Source: Calliopum simillimum (taxonomy: Eukaryota; Arthropoda; Insecta; Diptera; Lauxaniidae). Taken from it: a stretch of 64,000 nucleotides of DNA. The notes below the pieces were generated by a model. That model saw nothing but the letters and a program-made list of their open reading frames with translations. It did not search any database and was not told the DNA's origin. A program made the position numbers and the translations under genes. Positions 1-11,500 of this stretch are shown in pieces. How positions within the stretch are numbered: position 1 is the stretch's first letter; each line of letters starts with the position of its first letter. The stretch lies in NCBI GenBank assembly GCA_951812925.1, contig OX638368.1:23499187-23563186 (forward strand). The letters are read 5' to 3'.

Positions 1-45
1 CCTTGGTTCGAATCTCAGTATGGATGGCTTGTTTTTTTTTTTCAA
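1..45 (+). other. tRNA-like 3' end or SINE head, cut by the window edge
   Basis: Positions 5-15 match the Pol III B box (GGTTCGAATCT, one mismatch to consensus). A long T run follows from about 30 and could act as a Pol III terminator. The T-stem pairs only partly. The 5' half lies outside the window, so a real tRNA, a pseudo-tRNA and a SINE head cannot be told apart. Confidence 0.25.
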
Positions 46-859
46 TTAAATTTAAAATTTTATTTTTTTTTTTTTCATTTTTCTCCCTCTCTTTATTTAT
101 TCCAAAATAGTTTAAAATTAAAACTTTTTTTTGCATTGTTCTATATAAATACCTTTTTTGATTTAAAATTAAACTAAAATTTTTACGGTGTATACTATAC
201 ATCCATATAATGCCTGAGGGGATGTTGCATTCTGCTACTGAAGAAATGACAGATTTCGGTTACTCAGCAGAATAATGATCCTAAGCAATTGATGCCAGAC
301 CGCAAAAATAAATGTGCCAGACCTCAATCAAATAGAAAATCTGTAGTGTGACTTGAAGAAGGCAGTCGACCAATGTCAGCCGACAAACATTTCGGAATTT
401 TGGAATACGGGCAGATATGCTAGGATCTTTATACCGCCCAAAGAGGCCAAAATCTTGTAGACATCGAGCTATTGTTTCAAACAAAAAGCACGAAACTAAA
501 TACTGGTGATAATGTTATGTTCATACTGAAATAGTAGTAGAAAATTTAATGCAGCACTGTTATCATGAAAACTGAAAGAGAATTCAACGAGTAGTCGGAG
601 TGTAAAGGCGTGTTACAGATCGGTCTTCTAAAAACATATAAAAACTAAGTGTAAAACCATTTTAAGTTATTTTTTTTGCATCAAATAAAACTTTCTAATT
701 ATTTAATATAATCTTATCTTATTTATGGAACTAAACATTTTCTGCGGCTATGAATAATGCAATCTTACACTACTAACCCTCAATTAAAAAAATAAACATT
801 TTGCTTAAGTTTCTCGACATTTCAGTCAATAAATCGTCAAACGACAAAGTTATGTATTT
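46..859. other. AT-rich unassigned DNA
   Basis: Homopolymer-rich at the left edge (T tracts to about 130). I see no splice-flanked reading frame or clear repeat termini. A 67-codon frame on the minus strand (281-484) has no recognisable domain and is probably chance. Confidence 0.4.
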
Positions 860-1273
860 TTAATGAAAATAATTGCCAGGGATCTGAGGTTTTGACTGGC
901 CGCAACACAATTTCACACACAAAAACTCGCCGTATAGACTAAAATATCCAAGATCCGAGGCAAATGAAATAGATTCTGAGATAACATTACTTTGTTCAAT
1001 CGCATATATAAAGCAGCAACGCGATAGATATGCAAATTCAGCCAAATTTTTAGATGTTTTAATATGCCAGGAGGCTGAGGTAAAAGTCGAGTGACAAAGT
1101 TTAATAAAATTTATTATTAATAGCCGAATTTGACAGTTACAATGAAACACTATTACACTTCCCATTTTTAGTGCAAAGTCTCGAAGTTGAGTTTTATTTA
1201 GCATTAATATCATATTTCCTGAAGACATGCCAGGACACTGAGGATTTGAGACTTCAAAATACAATTTTTCCAT
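860..1273 (-). repeat. Diverged three-copy tandem repeat with an open frame
   Basis: A GCCAGG(n)CTGAGG block recurs at 875, 1066 and 1229, so units are 191 and 163 bp apart. The minus strand is open for 137 codons across all three. The predicted peptide contains related blocks (PQCPGMSSGN, TSASWHIKTS, PQIPGNYFH). I recognise no protein family. It may be a decayed repeat protein or a satellite that is open by chance; upstream and downstream context gives no support for a gene. Confidence 0.3.
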
Positions 1274-3090
1274 AAAATATTTTGAGTATCAAGCTAATTT
1301 TCAGTGTCATACTAGCAACAACAAATATGTTTAGTTTTGATCATAAATCAATGAAATATTGTTACAAAAAATATGTAAAATTAGATGAGCCGCAGAATAT
1401 TCCGTCGTGAGTAGAATCACACATTTAGATATCAAATATAATGATATTGAAATCAATCATGTTAATTGAAAGAATTTTAGCAGTGAAATTTCTGTGACAA
1501 TAGCTTAAGATGATTTTGGAACACAAGACAAAACAATATAAATGTATTTTATAAGCACAGAACTTATGCGGCTTTGTCTTGTGATCAAAGATCATCTTTA
1601 ACTGTTGCCACAGAATTACGTATTAAGAAAGAAAAAAAAAAGAACTGAAGAAAACACATGTTCTTTGTTTTATCAAAACAACATTATGCCATTTTTGTTT
1701 TCAGGTTTTTCACTGACTACGCATATATCAAACTGTCACAAATTCAGCCAACTGTATAGACTTAAGAATGTTGTTGATAACATGACTTTAGTTTTAGTGA
1801 TAATAATGTGACAACAAAAGAATTTGTCGTTTTCTGCAAAAGAAAAGAATTCAATACAATAGCACTGATTTGGAAAAAAAAAAAATATTTCTCAAAAATA
1901 GTCAAAGTTAATAGGCCAACTTGGAGAGCAGAGTTTTCGTGGTAATTTTTTGCTAAAAAATTTATACTGCAAAAATTCATGACCCCAAAAGTTGCCGGAC
2001 TAATTGCCGTCATATAAATTATGAAAATGCAAATAAGCAATTTGTTGGATTACACGTGCAGCTCTGACATACATATCAAATTATTTAAATAAACGAAAAA
2101 ACGGTCTTCTTGTTAATAATAATAAAATCAGGTTATTTTTTCATTATCTTGTTTCCATCAACATTATCTAATGTAACTTCTTAAATTTGTTCATATTAGC
2201 GAAATGAGTGTAATGAAATGGTTGAACAAATATGTACTTACATACATACAAACATACATAAGTATGTATGTAACTAATTTAATGTGCCCAAGCAAAAAGG
2301 GTCATTTGTATCGGTAACCTTCAAAGATTGTTTTATTAACTGTATTTACATTTAAATGTGCAGTGGCGCAACCAAAATTTGATTTTGCTTGGGGGCGGCA
2401 TCTATCGTATGTTCTTTTGAGATATGAACTCGTAAAAAATATTAAGAAGCTTTGCTTGGAGTGATCAAAAATTTTATTATAAATAACATTTGAAGGAAAA
2501 TAGTTAAAACTTAAATCACTGCCTTAAAATAAAGTCAAACAATTGTTCATACAGCTTTGATCAGAGATCTGGATAGTGCTCGAAGAGTTCGAAAGGAAAT
2601 CCTAGTAACGTTTTTCCAAATCGTTTGTACTTTTCATTTTAATCGAAAAATCAGAAACATGTTCAGTCTTTTTTTCTAAGTATCAGAAGAAGAGTATCCG
2701 TAGAGGAGTTCCGGTTTTGAGGTTAAAAACAACGAAAGCCAAATTTTGGCAATTGCATATTTCTTTCGGTAATTCTTCAATTTATTAGAAAAATTTACTT
2801 AGGGATTGCCATGAAAAATGTTCGCAGCTAGGTGGATCGTAAATCGGAAGAAAGTAGACAAGAAAATCGGTCTATTAATGTTTAAGCATCTATAATAAAC
2901 GCTAAAGGAGGGGGCGATGGTATATTTCTTGGTGGGAGTTTTTTGTAGCATTAGTATGTGGGCATTTTCAAGTGACGAACGTGACCGTCGCACACATTTA
3001 AATTTCAAAAAAAGGGGTAGTAAAACATATTTTTATTTTAGTTTTTACTTAACGCTATAGCTCTTAGGTAGCGTTATAATTAGGTGCCAT
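1274..3090. other. Unassigned intergenic or intronic DNA
   Basis: AT-rich, with short TACATA-type simple repeats near 2230-2275. Near 2361 there is CAGTGGCGCAACC followed by GGGGGCGGC, which resembles one end of a hAT-type MITE, but I find no partner end. The region could belong to the long first intron of the ZAD gene to the right. Confidence 0.35.
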
Positions 3091-3166
3091 GACATAATCA
3101 CCACGGACATAATCCCCGTTTCGTGAATGGGAATTATGTCCGCCAATAATTCGGACATAGTCCCCA
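3091..3166. repeat. Short element built of GGACATAATCCCC direct and inverted copies
   Basis: GGACATAATCCCC at 3105-3117 is inverted at 3129-3141 and directly repeated with one change at 3153-3165. The arrangement suggests a small hairpin-forming MITE end. No target duplication is clear. Confidence 0.4.
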
Positions 3167-3846
3167 GTTAATAAATTTATGTGTGAATTGCTTTTAAATT
3201 AGTAAAATTTAAATATTTCTCTAAAATAATATCATAAAATGATAAGTTTTTAATAACTTTTAATATATTTGTCGTAGTGGACCTTTTGGCGGAAATGCCG
3301 ATTTCTAATTTAAAGGGTCTAAAATAATTGAATTTTTGCAAACACCATTAACGGGTGATCATGTTTGAGTATTGAGATTGATTCGACCTAAAAAATAATA
3401 GATACTGCCCCAAAGTCAACCCTTTTCGAAGAGCGCTTGTGTGGACCTGTTACCTAACGACTGAATAAACAATTTTTTTTTTTAATAAATATTTATAGTT
3501 TTGTGCATTTTTTCGTGTGTTTATATTCTTAACTAAGTTTTGTTTACTGATAAGAAGCTCATTAGTTATCAAGCCGAGACAGCTTCTCAATTGAATGTAA
3601 AAAAAAATAAAAAAACTATTTTGTTTTTTGTGCACAACTGATAAGCATCTTAAAATCTATTGGAAAATAACTTAGATATTTTTGAAATTTTGTCTTGTCT
3701 AGTCGTATTTTTTTGGTTACGCCACAAATACATCATGATCTTTTGATAACAGCATGGTTTTTATCAACAAAACTTGTAATTCAAAAACTTTTATTTTACT
3801 CTCAAGTTAAATTACTATCTACAAAAATTATTTCATGCTTATGTTA
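3167..3846. other. Unassigned AT-rich DNA
   Basis: No credible exon or element was found. Simple A and T tracts lie near 3470 and 3600. Confidence 0.35.
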
Positions 3847-3848
3847 TA

Positions 3849-4776
3849 CAGGGTGGGCCATTTAAAGTGGAAGCATCGGGCAACCCAATAACTTTTGACA
3901 GAATTGTCAGATCGACTAATGACATACCGCGTTGGAAGCGTCATTCCAAGACAATTTTACCATGGAACAGTACACACCAAAAGATTATGCCAAATGGATC
4001 ATCGAAATGGCCGAGAACGAGGCCAACTTTTGGCGAAAAATCATCATGTCAGACGAGGCACATTTCACGTTAAATGGATGCGTTAATAAGCAAAATTGTC
4101 GGTTCTATGCCACTGAAAACCCTCAATTAATTGAGGAACAGCCTCTATATGACCAAAAAGTTACAGTTTGATGTGGTGTTTGTGCGGATATGGTCATTGG
4201 TCCCTATTTTTTCAAAGACGATGATGGAGCAAAAACTGTTAATGGCGATCGTTATCGAGCCATGATAAATGATTTTGTTATGCCCATTGTTCATGAAAAT
4301 GGTTTGAATGGCTTCTGGTTTCAACAGGATGGTGCAACATGCCATACAGCTCGACTAACAATCGATTTGTTACGACCATTGTTCCCCGGACGAGTCATAT
4401 CGAAAAACGGTGATTTTGACTGGCCCCCGAGATCACCCGATTTGACGCCACCAGACTTTTTTGTGTGGGGCTATTTGAAATCCAAGGTATACGCTGATAA
4501 ACCAAGGACCATAGCTCAACTCAAAGACAACATACGACGTGAAATCGCCGCCATATCGACCGATACATTGGCCAAAACGATGGAAAACGCCGAAAAAAGG
4601 GCACATTTTGTACTCAAGGCCAAAGGTGGCCATTTACGCGATATCATTTTCAAAAACTAGCTGTAACATATCTCCTTGAACCAAAATAATTAAAATCGAA
4701 ATGAAAATAAATAAAAATGTTTTTTTCATATATTTTTTTCAGAAACAAATGCTTCCACTTTAAATGGCCCACCCTG
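3849..4776 (+). mobile_element. DD41D (rosa-like) Tc1/mariner element, 5' deleted
   Basis: Perfect 26-bp terminal inverted repeats (3849-3874 and 4751-4776) begin CAGGGTGGGCCATTTAAAGT and are flanked by TA on both sides (3847-3848, 4777-4778), the standard Tc1/mariner target. The element is 928 bp, shorter than the roughly 1.3 kb of full-length relatives. The missing part is the N-terminal DNA-binding half of the transposase. Ends are intact, so it could be moved in trans if a related transposase exists. Confidence 0.9.
3932..4660 (+). pseudogene. DD41D transposase, truncated and interrupted
   Basis: The frame carries the catalytic core of a Tc1/mariner transposase. MSDEAHF holds the first Asp, WFQQDGATCH the second and WPPRSPDLTPPDFF the third. 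Counting the Asp of QQD to the Asp of TPPD gives 41 residues between, so the signature is DD41D, the type described for rosa elements of Ceratitis. The helix-turn-helix N terminus is absent. A TGA at 4169-4171 replaces the Trp expected in the VTVWCGV motif, splitting the frame. A second frame from 3895 suggests a frameshift upstream as well. The protein is therefore inactive. Spacing is counted by hand; the rosa assignment is an inference from it. Confidence 0.85.
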
Positions 4777-4778
4777 TA

Positions 4779-6505
4779 TTATGTTATAAGGAACTACTGA
4801 TTATACAAAAAACCTCATCGCATTGGAAATACTCTTCAAAAATTGTTTCCGGATTTTATTTTATTTTTTATGACCTAGAATACTAGTTACATATATCTTG
4901 ACAGGTTTGATTTTCTATACATAGAATTCACAATTGCACAAAAAAATCACGCTTAAAATCCCTCCCCCAATTTCAATATTTTTTAAACTTAAAAAGCACT
5001 TAAAGATAACCAATTTGTCATCCAATACTTATCTCAATTTTCGTCGATACTTAAACTACATATTTTGAAGGGTTGCATTAGACAGATGTTGTAAGCACAT
5101 GCTACATAAATTAGAAATTACATGATAAGTTGCAGTATTAAGTCTATTATCAATTTAAAAACAAAAATAGGTTACATTTGTTTGATTTACAATTAACCTT
5201 ATGTTAATATAATAAACAAACAAAGTTTTGCGTTTAAACATTCAATCACTGATATCTTGACAACTATTGGAAATGATTTTAAATATTCTTTATACAGTAA
5301 TACCCAATTCTCACTTGCCTGGTTAACCCACTAACCAGGATAGTTTGCCATACAAAAAGGTTTTCGATTTGAATAAGATATATTAGCTTAAGATAGCCAA
5401 AAAAATCACAGGTGGCATCTCCGAATTCAAAATGCCCAGGGAAATTATGAAATTTTTATTAATTTTTGACTCATGCAAAATGTAAACAAATAAAAAATGT
5501 ATAATGAAAAGCAAATTAAAGATAAAATCAAAAATGTATCAGTCTCAATTGCTTTAAAAAAAGTCTTAAAAACTATTTATTCAAAAATATAAGTGAAAAT
5601 AGTTTTGTGATTTGGTAAATGTCAAAATAATTGTCAGTGGAATGACAGAGCATTTATCAAGGTAAAAGGTTAAGTTATTTGGATTTCTTTCTTAGACCTA
5701 GTCAACCAATTTATTACTTGTGCACAAAGCAAATTAATTTGCCATATAAACACAGTTTTTTACCAGTTGCAAAATGTTTGAAAATCTTTTTTTTTGACTC
5801 GAAATAAATGTTAAATAATATATGTAGACAACTTAAAGCTAATATACGTATTAAATATGTAGCAATTTTCATAACTTTTTTACGAATTAATATAACAAAT
5901 TATTTGAAAATATAAGTGACAAAAGTGATCACAATATTGTGATTTGGTTTTCAACCAAATTGATTGATAATGGATAACAAGATAATATCAAGATTTCGGG
6001 TTATTGAATTGTTCATGAAAAGTGGTGCTTATGTTATGGCTCACACAATTTGGTTCGAGTTATCGACGTTCGGCTGTATAGGCTAAGAGTTTGAAATAAA
6101 TAAAATTATTACAAAGCAAAATTTTGAAATTTCGATACTACATAGATAGAAAAATTCAAAATGATATCAAATATAATCCATCGGTTTGATTTCTTATCAT
6201 TCACACTTAAAGTTGACCCAGTTCCTGTATTAAATTAATAGAGTTGATGTTAAATTTTTTCTAATTGATTAGCTCAACAAACAAACGCAATTATTAATAA
6301 AGATCTACTTATAATTGTATAATGACGTTTGTCATAATCAAGGGAAAGATCGCGTTAGAGACAACTGTTATGGAGGAGAGAGGGGGATATGTTCGTAAAG
6401 ATAAATTAGAGAGAACAACAACAAAATAACAAGAAACAAATTGATTTGATAATCTATGAAGCCAGCAAAGAGGCACGTTTCATAGCTGAATTTACGTTCT
6501 AATTA
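4779..6505. other. Unassigned AT-rich DNA
   Basis: No reading frame with splice sites or known domain is apparent. A short CTGGTTA/TAACCAG palindrome lies at about 5319-5338. Possibly intronic. Confidence 0.35.
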
Positions 6506-6784
6506 TTGTATCATGAAGTTATGGCTAAAGTTGCAAGCATTATGGCCTTCAAAGATTATAACGGTTTATATGCGTTATTTATATCATACATGTATATGAC
6601 CTGGTTTATGAAAAAAAGGGCTTATGTGCAAAAACAAGTTTCCGAGAAAACAGCTGTTAAGGGTAATCAACTCGCTTCGTCAGTCTGTTCCCCTTTCTCT
6701 ACGTTGCCTGATGTCAAACTATATTCAAGGACGTTAAGTGTTGTTTTTGCTCGAAATATTATCGTAGTTAATCGCTTTAAGTAG
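6506..6784 (+). CDS. Unrecognised 92-codon open frame
   Basis: The frame begins MYHEVMAKVASIM and has a hydrophobic stretch around residues 22-36 (LYALFISYMYMTWFM) followed by basic residues, which looks like a single membrane segment. No family is recognised. There is no evident splice support or poly(A) signal. It could be chance in AT-rich DNA, and I rate it weak. Confidence 0.15.
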   Translation: MYHEVMAKVASIMAFKDYNGLYALFISYMYMTWFMKKRAYVQKQVSEKTAVKGNQLASSVCSPFSTLPDVKLYSRTLSVVFARNIIVVNRFK

Positions 6785-6919
6785 CTAGTTTCGGTTTTGT
6801 TTGGTAAACTTAGAATTTCGAATAACCTTACAGTAAGTACATAGTTTTTTTAAAAAATTTAAGTGATAATTATCTTACTGTAAAGTTCAGGCAAAAAAAA
6901 AACAAACAAAAAAAAAATG

Positions 6920-6967
6920 AACTAACCGCACTAGGATTCGAACCTGGGTCCGTCCGTGTGATAGACG
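6920..6967 (-). other. tRNA-like 3' half (anticodon arm plus T arm), minus strand
   Basis: On the minus strand a perfect B box (GGTTCGAATCC, 6934-6944) sits in a T arm with 4 of 5 stem pairs. Before it, CGTCT/GGACG forms a 5-bp anticodon stem around ATCACAC, which would give anticodon CAC (Val). A T run downstream could terminate Pol III. No D arm, A box or matching 5' acceptor strand is present. This is best read as a 5'-truncated tRNA copy or SINE fragment. Confidence 0.4.
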
Positions 6968-7150
6968 AAGAGGTATAAAATTTGTGTATTAAGCAAATGT
7001 CTGCCCAAACATAAATATTTTTACTACATGCATATATTTTTCTGGCTGAGAGTATAGTTTACTCTACGAATAGGAAAATGTAGGCAATTTAGAGTAAATA
7101 TTACATAATTATTTCACTTAGATTATTCTTTAATTTTTCTCCGTGTACAG

Positions 7151-7280
7151 TGAATATTTCTCTAAAAACGATGAACACAATGACGGGTCCGATGATGATG
7201 TTAGTTCGAATGGCGATGATATGGAACAAAGTTTCATGAGGATGGATTTATTTGCTGTCGATGAAGAGAAAGAGGAGCTG
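7151..7280 (+). CDS. Possible acidic exon of an unknown gene
   Basis: A pyrimidine-rich tract ends in ACAG at 7150, then an open frame encodes an acidic peptide (EYFSKNDEHNDGSDDDV and SSNGDDMEQSFMRMDLF). It runs up to GAGCTG followed by GTAACC, a usable 5' splice site at 7281. Composition is unlike the surrounding DNA and fits coding sequence. A second small segment (7347-7379) lies between TTTAG and GTAAGC. I do not recognise the protein. It could also be a decayed retrocopy. Confidence 0.3.
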
Positions 7281-7380
7281 GTAACCAAATTTTTTTTCAA
7301 AAGATGGTTGTAATAACAATCAAGAATACGAGAAACAATTGTTTAGAGTTAACAAAGAATAAACTCGATTCAGTTAAAGG

Positions 7381-8800
7381 TAAGCATTTTAGTAAACTTT
7401 TCAACAAATTATGACTTTCTGGTTTTCACCATGTGAAGGAGCGTCTCAAACTCTATTAGAATCGGCAAAAAAGTGGAAACTGATTTTTTGACCAGGTCAT
7501 ATATATTTTACCTATATGACAAGCTTATTTTTTTCTAAAAGTTAAATGCATTTTATGTTTTATCATGCAAAATATTCAAAAGATCACACACAACTCATTA
7601 ATGTGTCGCATCGTGACAAAAGAGAACTTATCTTGCCAGAGATCAAATTTGAATTTTTGATACCATCGGATACGTGTAAAAAATCGCTCAAAAATAACGT
7701 ATATTAGCGAAAGTATTGCGATTTGAATTTTATAGTTTAAACATGATAGTTTTGAGATAATTGAGGTTAAGGTTTAGGAATAGTAGAGTTTGGTAGAAAG
7801 AGGTTTGAAAAAATAGGTTTTTATGCTATCTAGCGGCTAAAATTTAAAACTATTTCACTTGTTAGTTAATCTTGAGGTAGAGCTTTTTGTCAAAAAATCC
7901 AAAACATGAAATTTTGACTTAAGCTCATGTTTTGTCCTGTACTAAAACTTTTACTCTGGCAAGATAAGGTGCCTTTTGTCACGACGCGCCACAAATATCA
8001 ATTTGTCTTTTCATCATATTGTGAAATATAGCATGAAAAACTTAGCAAAATTTAAAAGGTCTCACCTAAAAAAATTGATCGACTTGGCAAATAATCCCCA
8101 ACACACATACGACGACATGTGTTAACGACCAGTATAGCAACAGACATAAATAAATTTGGCAAAAAACAATGAATTCTTCGACAATGTGCATGAAACTCAC
8201 ACGCGAATTTTCTGATTAGAATTCTTATCAAAATTTGAACTAAAAATAACAAATCGCTGCAAACCGTTGCTGCAAATTAGATAAAAATAAACAAAATTGC
8301 AAAATCATCAACAATGAATGTTTAAAAAATCAAAAGTAAATTAAAACAAAATGACTCAACATTTACAAGCAGTAGGTATGTATGTATATGCACCACAGAA
8401 AAAGGACCTGACAAAATTTGAGGACATTGAACGACTGGTCAAACAAATCAGACGCTACCCAATGTTCATTAAAGCAAAAAATGGCAACAATACCATGAGT
8501 ACAATAACCGCATAAAAAGGGAGAGATTACACGAACATAAGTTGAGTTCAATATCTAGAAAAATAGAGGGAACAACATCAAAAAAGATGAAGAAAAAGAG
8601 AAGAAACTAACAACAGCGACGTGCATCGATTTTTCGCATATAAAATTAAAATTTTTTATTGGAATGTCAACAATTTAAGCTGCATTCATTGTATAACTAC
8701 AATCTAATCTAAAACGAACACCAGCGTGCAATGTGCAGCCGCCTCGCCTCGTCAGTCAATTAAAGAAAAAAAATTTAAATGAAATAAAATTGAAAAAAGA
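7381..8800. other. Unassigned DNA, probably intron of the ZAD gene
   Basis: It lies directly downstream, on the minus strand, of the 5' splice site of the ZAD exon. I find no second exon with the remaining ZAD cysteines or C2H2 fingers down to position 1, so the intron may run past the left edge. Confidence 0.35.
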
Positions 8801-8808
8801 TAACTCAC

Positions 8809-9261
8809 CCTTAGCTGCCAAATTTGCATTTCACGTAATATAATTTCCATTTTAGTTTTCTGTTCATCTTCAATTACTGCATTCATTTTGCTGTTGTGTG
8901 ATGATGAAACACTTTGATTTTCAACGATGCCGCCGCTGCTATCGATGATAACATTCTGATTTGTTTCATCAATATCATCACCAGCGTTACAATTATTTTC
9001 GAATAGTTCATAAAGCTCCGTCTGTGGTTTACCACAGCTGCGACATAGTTCTGTTGTTGAATTATCCCAGGGTAGTGAAATTTTTTCAGATTCCACTACT
9101 GCCGCCGCCGCCAACTTTGTTGGCGATTGTAGGGTCGTCAATGACGTTGTTAATATGCATGTTGAAGTACTGGGCGTAGCACTGCTTGTTTCAACAGTAG
9201 AGCAGTTTATCAGATTGGTGACAGCGCCACCAGCAACAGCTTCTACTCCAACAACATCCAT
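8809..9261 (-). CDS. First coding exon of a ZAD-domain zinc-finger gene
   Basis: The exon encodes 151 residues from ATG at 9261 and ends in phase 0 at AAGG followed by GTGAGT (8808-8803), a strong 5' splice site. Residues 1-70 are low complexity (Ala, Thr, Ser). From residue 72 the sequence LCRSCGKPQTELYELFEN matches the start of a zinc-finger-associated domain (ZAD), with the first Cys pair at C73 and C76. The rest (residues 90-151) is acidic and polar. The second Cys pair and the C2H2 fingers expected of this family must lie in later exons that I cannot find in the window. ZAD proteins are nuclear, insect-expanded transcription factors that dimerise through the domain. The particular gene cannot be named from this exon. 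Confidence 0.75.
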
Positions 9262-11500
9262 TATGATGACGCTGGCTGGGTTTTGACTGAAAGTGCCGCT
9301 TGTGTCGTCTGTCGAGTGTTTATTTTTAAGATTTCAACTGATTTTTGTTTATTTTTTTCCTTTTTTCTAGAGGTTTTATTTTGTATTTACTTTCTTCTAC
9401 TTCTCTTGAGCTGGTAAATTGATTTTTTTTTTTGCTTGTTCGATGTTTTTTTTTTTTATTTAGTTTCTTCTTATTTAGTATATGTATTTTATTTTATATT
9501 AATTTTCCCGATTTCTAGAAAGCTGAAAGAAAAAAAAAACTCTATTGAAATTTATGTTTGCTCCATTGACGTTGGTTGCTTGGTTGGTTTTGTTGCTGTT
9601 GTGTGCTAATTTTTGTAGTGGTTTTTTTGTTGTTCCAATATTTGGAAGAAAAATTTTTCTTCGAATTTTATTTTATACACAAGGAACAAGAACAAAAAAC
9701 AAAACATTTGGAAATTTAATTATTTCTGTACTTTTTGATGCCTATCCCTATTGAACGTAAACACACGCCAATTTAAGAGACGACCGACAATTAATGACCT
9801 TTTTGCCACAATTTATACACTAATTTTATTTCTTTTCGTTCGTAATTTTTAAATTAATTTTGTGTATATTTACTTGTGCGTTTGTGTTCGAGACATGATG
9901 ATGTACTGAGCAAAAATCTCACATGTTTCGCTTTTTTCGTTAGTGAATCAATATACAGCGTAGAGTGGACCAATGTGAATTTTTGTTTTGTAAATGAATG
10001 ATTACTACACCGTTTTAGTTTTTGGAACTTTTTTTTCTTTTTTGTGGCAGGAGAGACTGCTCTTAGCTAATTCGGGAACGATAATTTCATTGGATTGGTA
10101 CATGGGACCAATCATGTGAAGATGGCTCCGGAATTTTTGAAAACCGTAAATTGCAATTCTTTCACAAAACCCAGAACTCTAAAAAATTTAACGGTTTTTG
10201 AAAATTCCAGAGCCTACTTCACATAAGTCATGACACTCATATAAAAAAAATTTTAAATAAAAATTTACCGTTTAGGAGTTATTCAATAAAAGCCATTTAA
10301 AAGTCGATTTTTATTAAATAACTCCTAAATGGTAAATATTTTTTTTTAACAGAAAATGAATATTATATTTTTATCGTGCGACTCATCGTTTATGAGATAT
10401 CGCCATTTGAAAATACAAGCAGCAAAATTTTAAAAGGCAGCTCCACAAAAATATATTCCCCCGTTCAGAAATACACGTAAAAATTAGATTTTGATTAAAC
10501 TCTAGATGAACGTAGAACTCTCGCAGCCGGATTGCTTACTATAAATGTAAACTTTTCATTTAACGAAGGTCCACTCTATTACACACATTAGCGCAGAGGA
10601 AAGTACAAATAATTCAGCAGGCAAAAAGAATTTTCAGGAGAGTACGACCTTCCGCGCGTCGTGTTGGTCGTAATCGTCGCGGCCGCCGCCGCAATTTCTC
10701 CTGACAGTCAGATGGTGTCGTTGGGTATTTCTCCTTTTTTGTACATTTCATATAACTACGACGGAATATATGTATTTCTTGCAATTTTTGTTTTTGTTTT
10801 ACTGATTTTTCTGTATAACTACACAATACGTTGAATTTTTTCTTAAATTTATTCATTTGGTTGTGGCTTATTATTCTTAGCTCAATCTACACTGTTGATT
10901 TCTCACTTTATACGGGTGGAATTCGCTCTGCCGCATTAATAATACACACGAAAGTTCAATGGTGGTATTACAACGTATAGATAACTTTTGATGTGATGTA
11001 TTTTCACACTCTATTTTTTTTTTCTAGCATTTTAGCAAAACACTGGTACATTTCGACACATTTATATTTTTGTTGTAAACGACGAACGACGTCTAAAACA
11101 CAATTTTGCAACAATTTTGCTATGACTGTGAGAGACACTAGTCCATTTTAAACTGACTTAATTGTAACAAACGAACGAACAAAATGTGTTGTATCAGTCA
11201 GCCAGCCACCATCTGAACTTGTGTATTTTGAGCAAATTATAAACTGAAAGAGTACGCGAGTACGAGTAAGGTGAGAAGTATAAGAAATCAGTGAACCAGT
11301 CAGCCCCATTGAGTCAACGAGCCCCACATAGCCATTACTCAGCAAGGCACAAAGCCACCAACCAGCTAGTCAGCCAGCCAGCCAACCAACTAAAACAACG
11401 CAGGCGCTCTGCACAATTAAAACAGAAAAAATTAAAGAAAAAAAAACAAAAGTACGCTCACGTCGTTTCGATGTTTCCTCCAATACTTTATTAGTAGTGT
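9262..11500 (-). promoter_or_regulatory. 5' flank and probable untranslated leader of the ZAD gene
   Basis: The ATG context of the ZAD exon is at 9261. Upstream, two patches stand out from the AT-rich background: a CpG-rich patch at about 10640-10695, and 11280-11420 with many CAGCCAGC-type repeats. Either could be the promoter-proximal region or an untranslated exon. No transcription start is established, and the long T tracts at 9420-9460 look like simple sequence. Confidence 0.25.
10113..10335. repeat. Two adjacent hairpin repeats
   Basis: Inverted copies of a GTGAAG(n)GGCTC(n)GGAATT block lie at 10113-10148 and 10188-10231. A second hairpin pairs TACCGTTTAGGAGTTATT (from 10266) with AATAACTCCTAAATGGTA (ending at about 10333). 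Both probably belong to one palindromic MITE. Confidence 0.5.

Noticed and set aside
1762..2040. 92-codon minus frame as a membrane protein
   Set aside because: Hydrophobicity follows from AT-rich composition; no domain or splice support.
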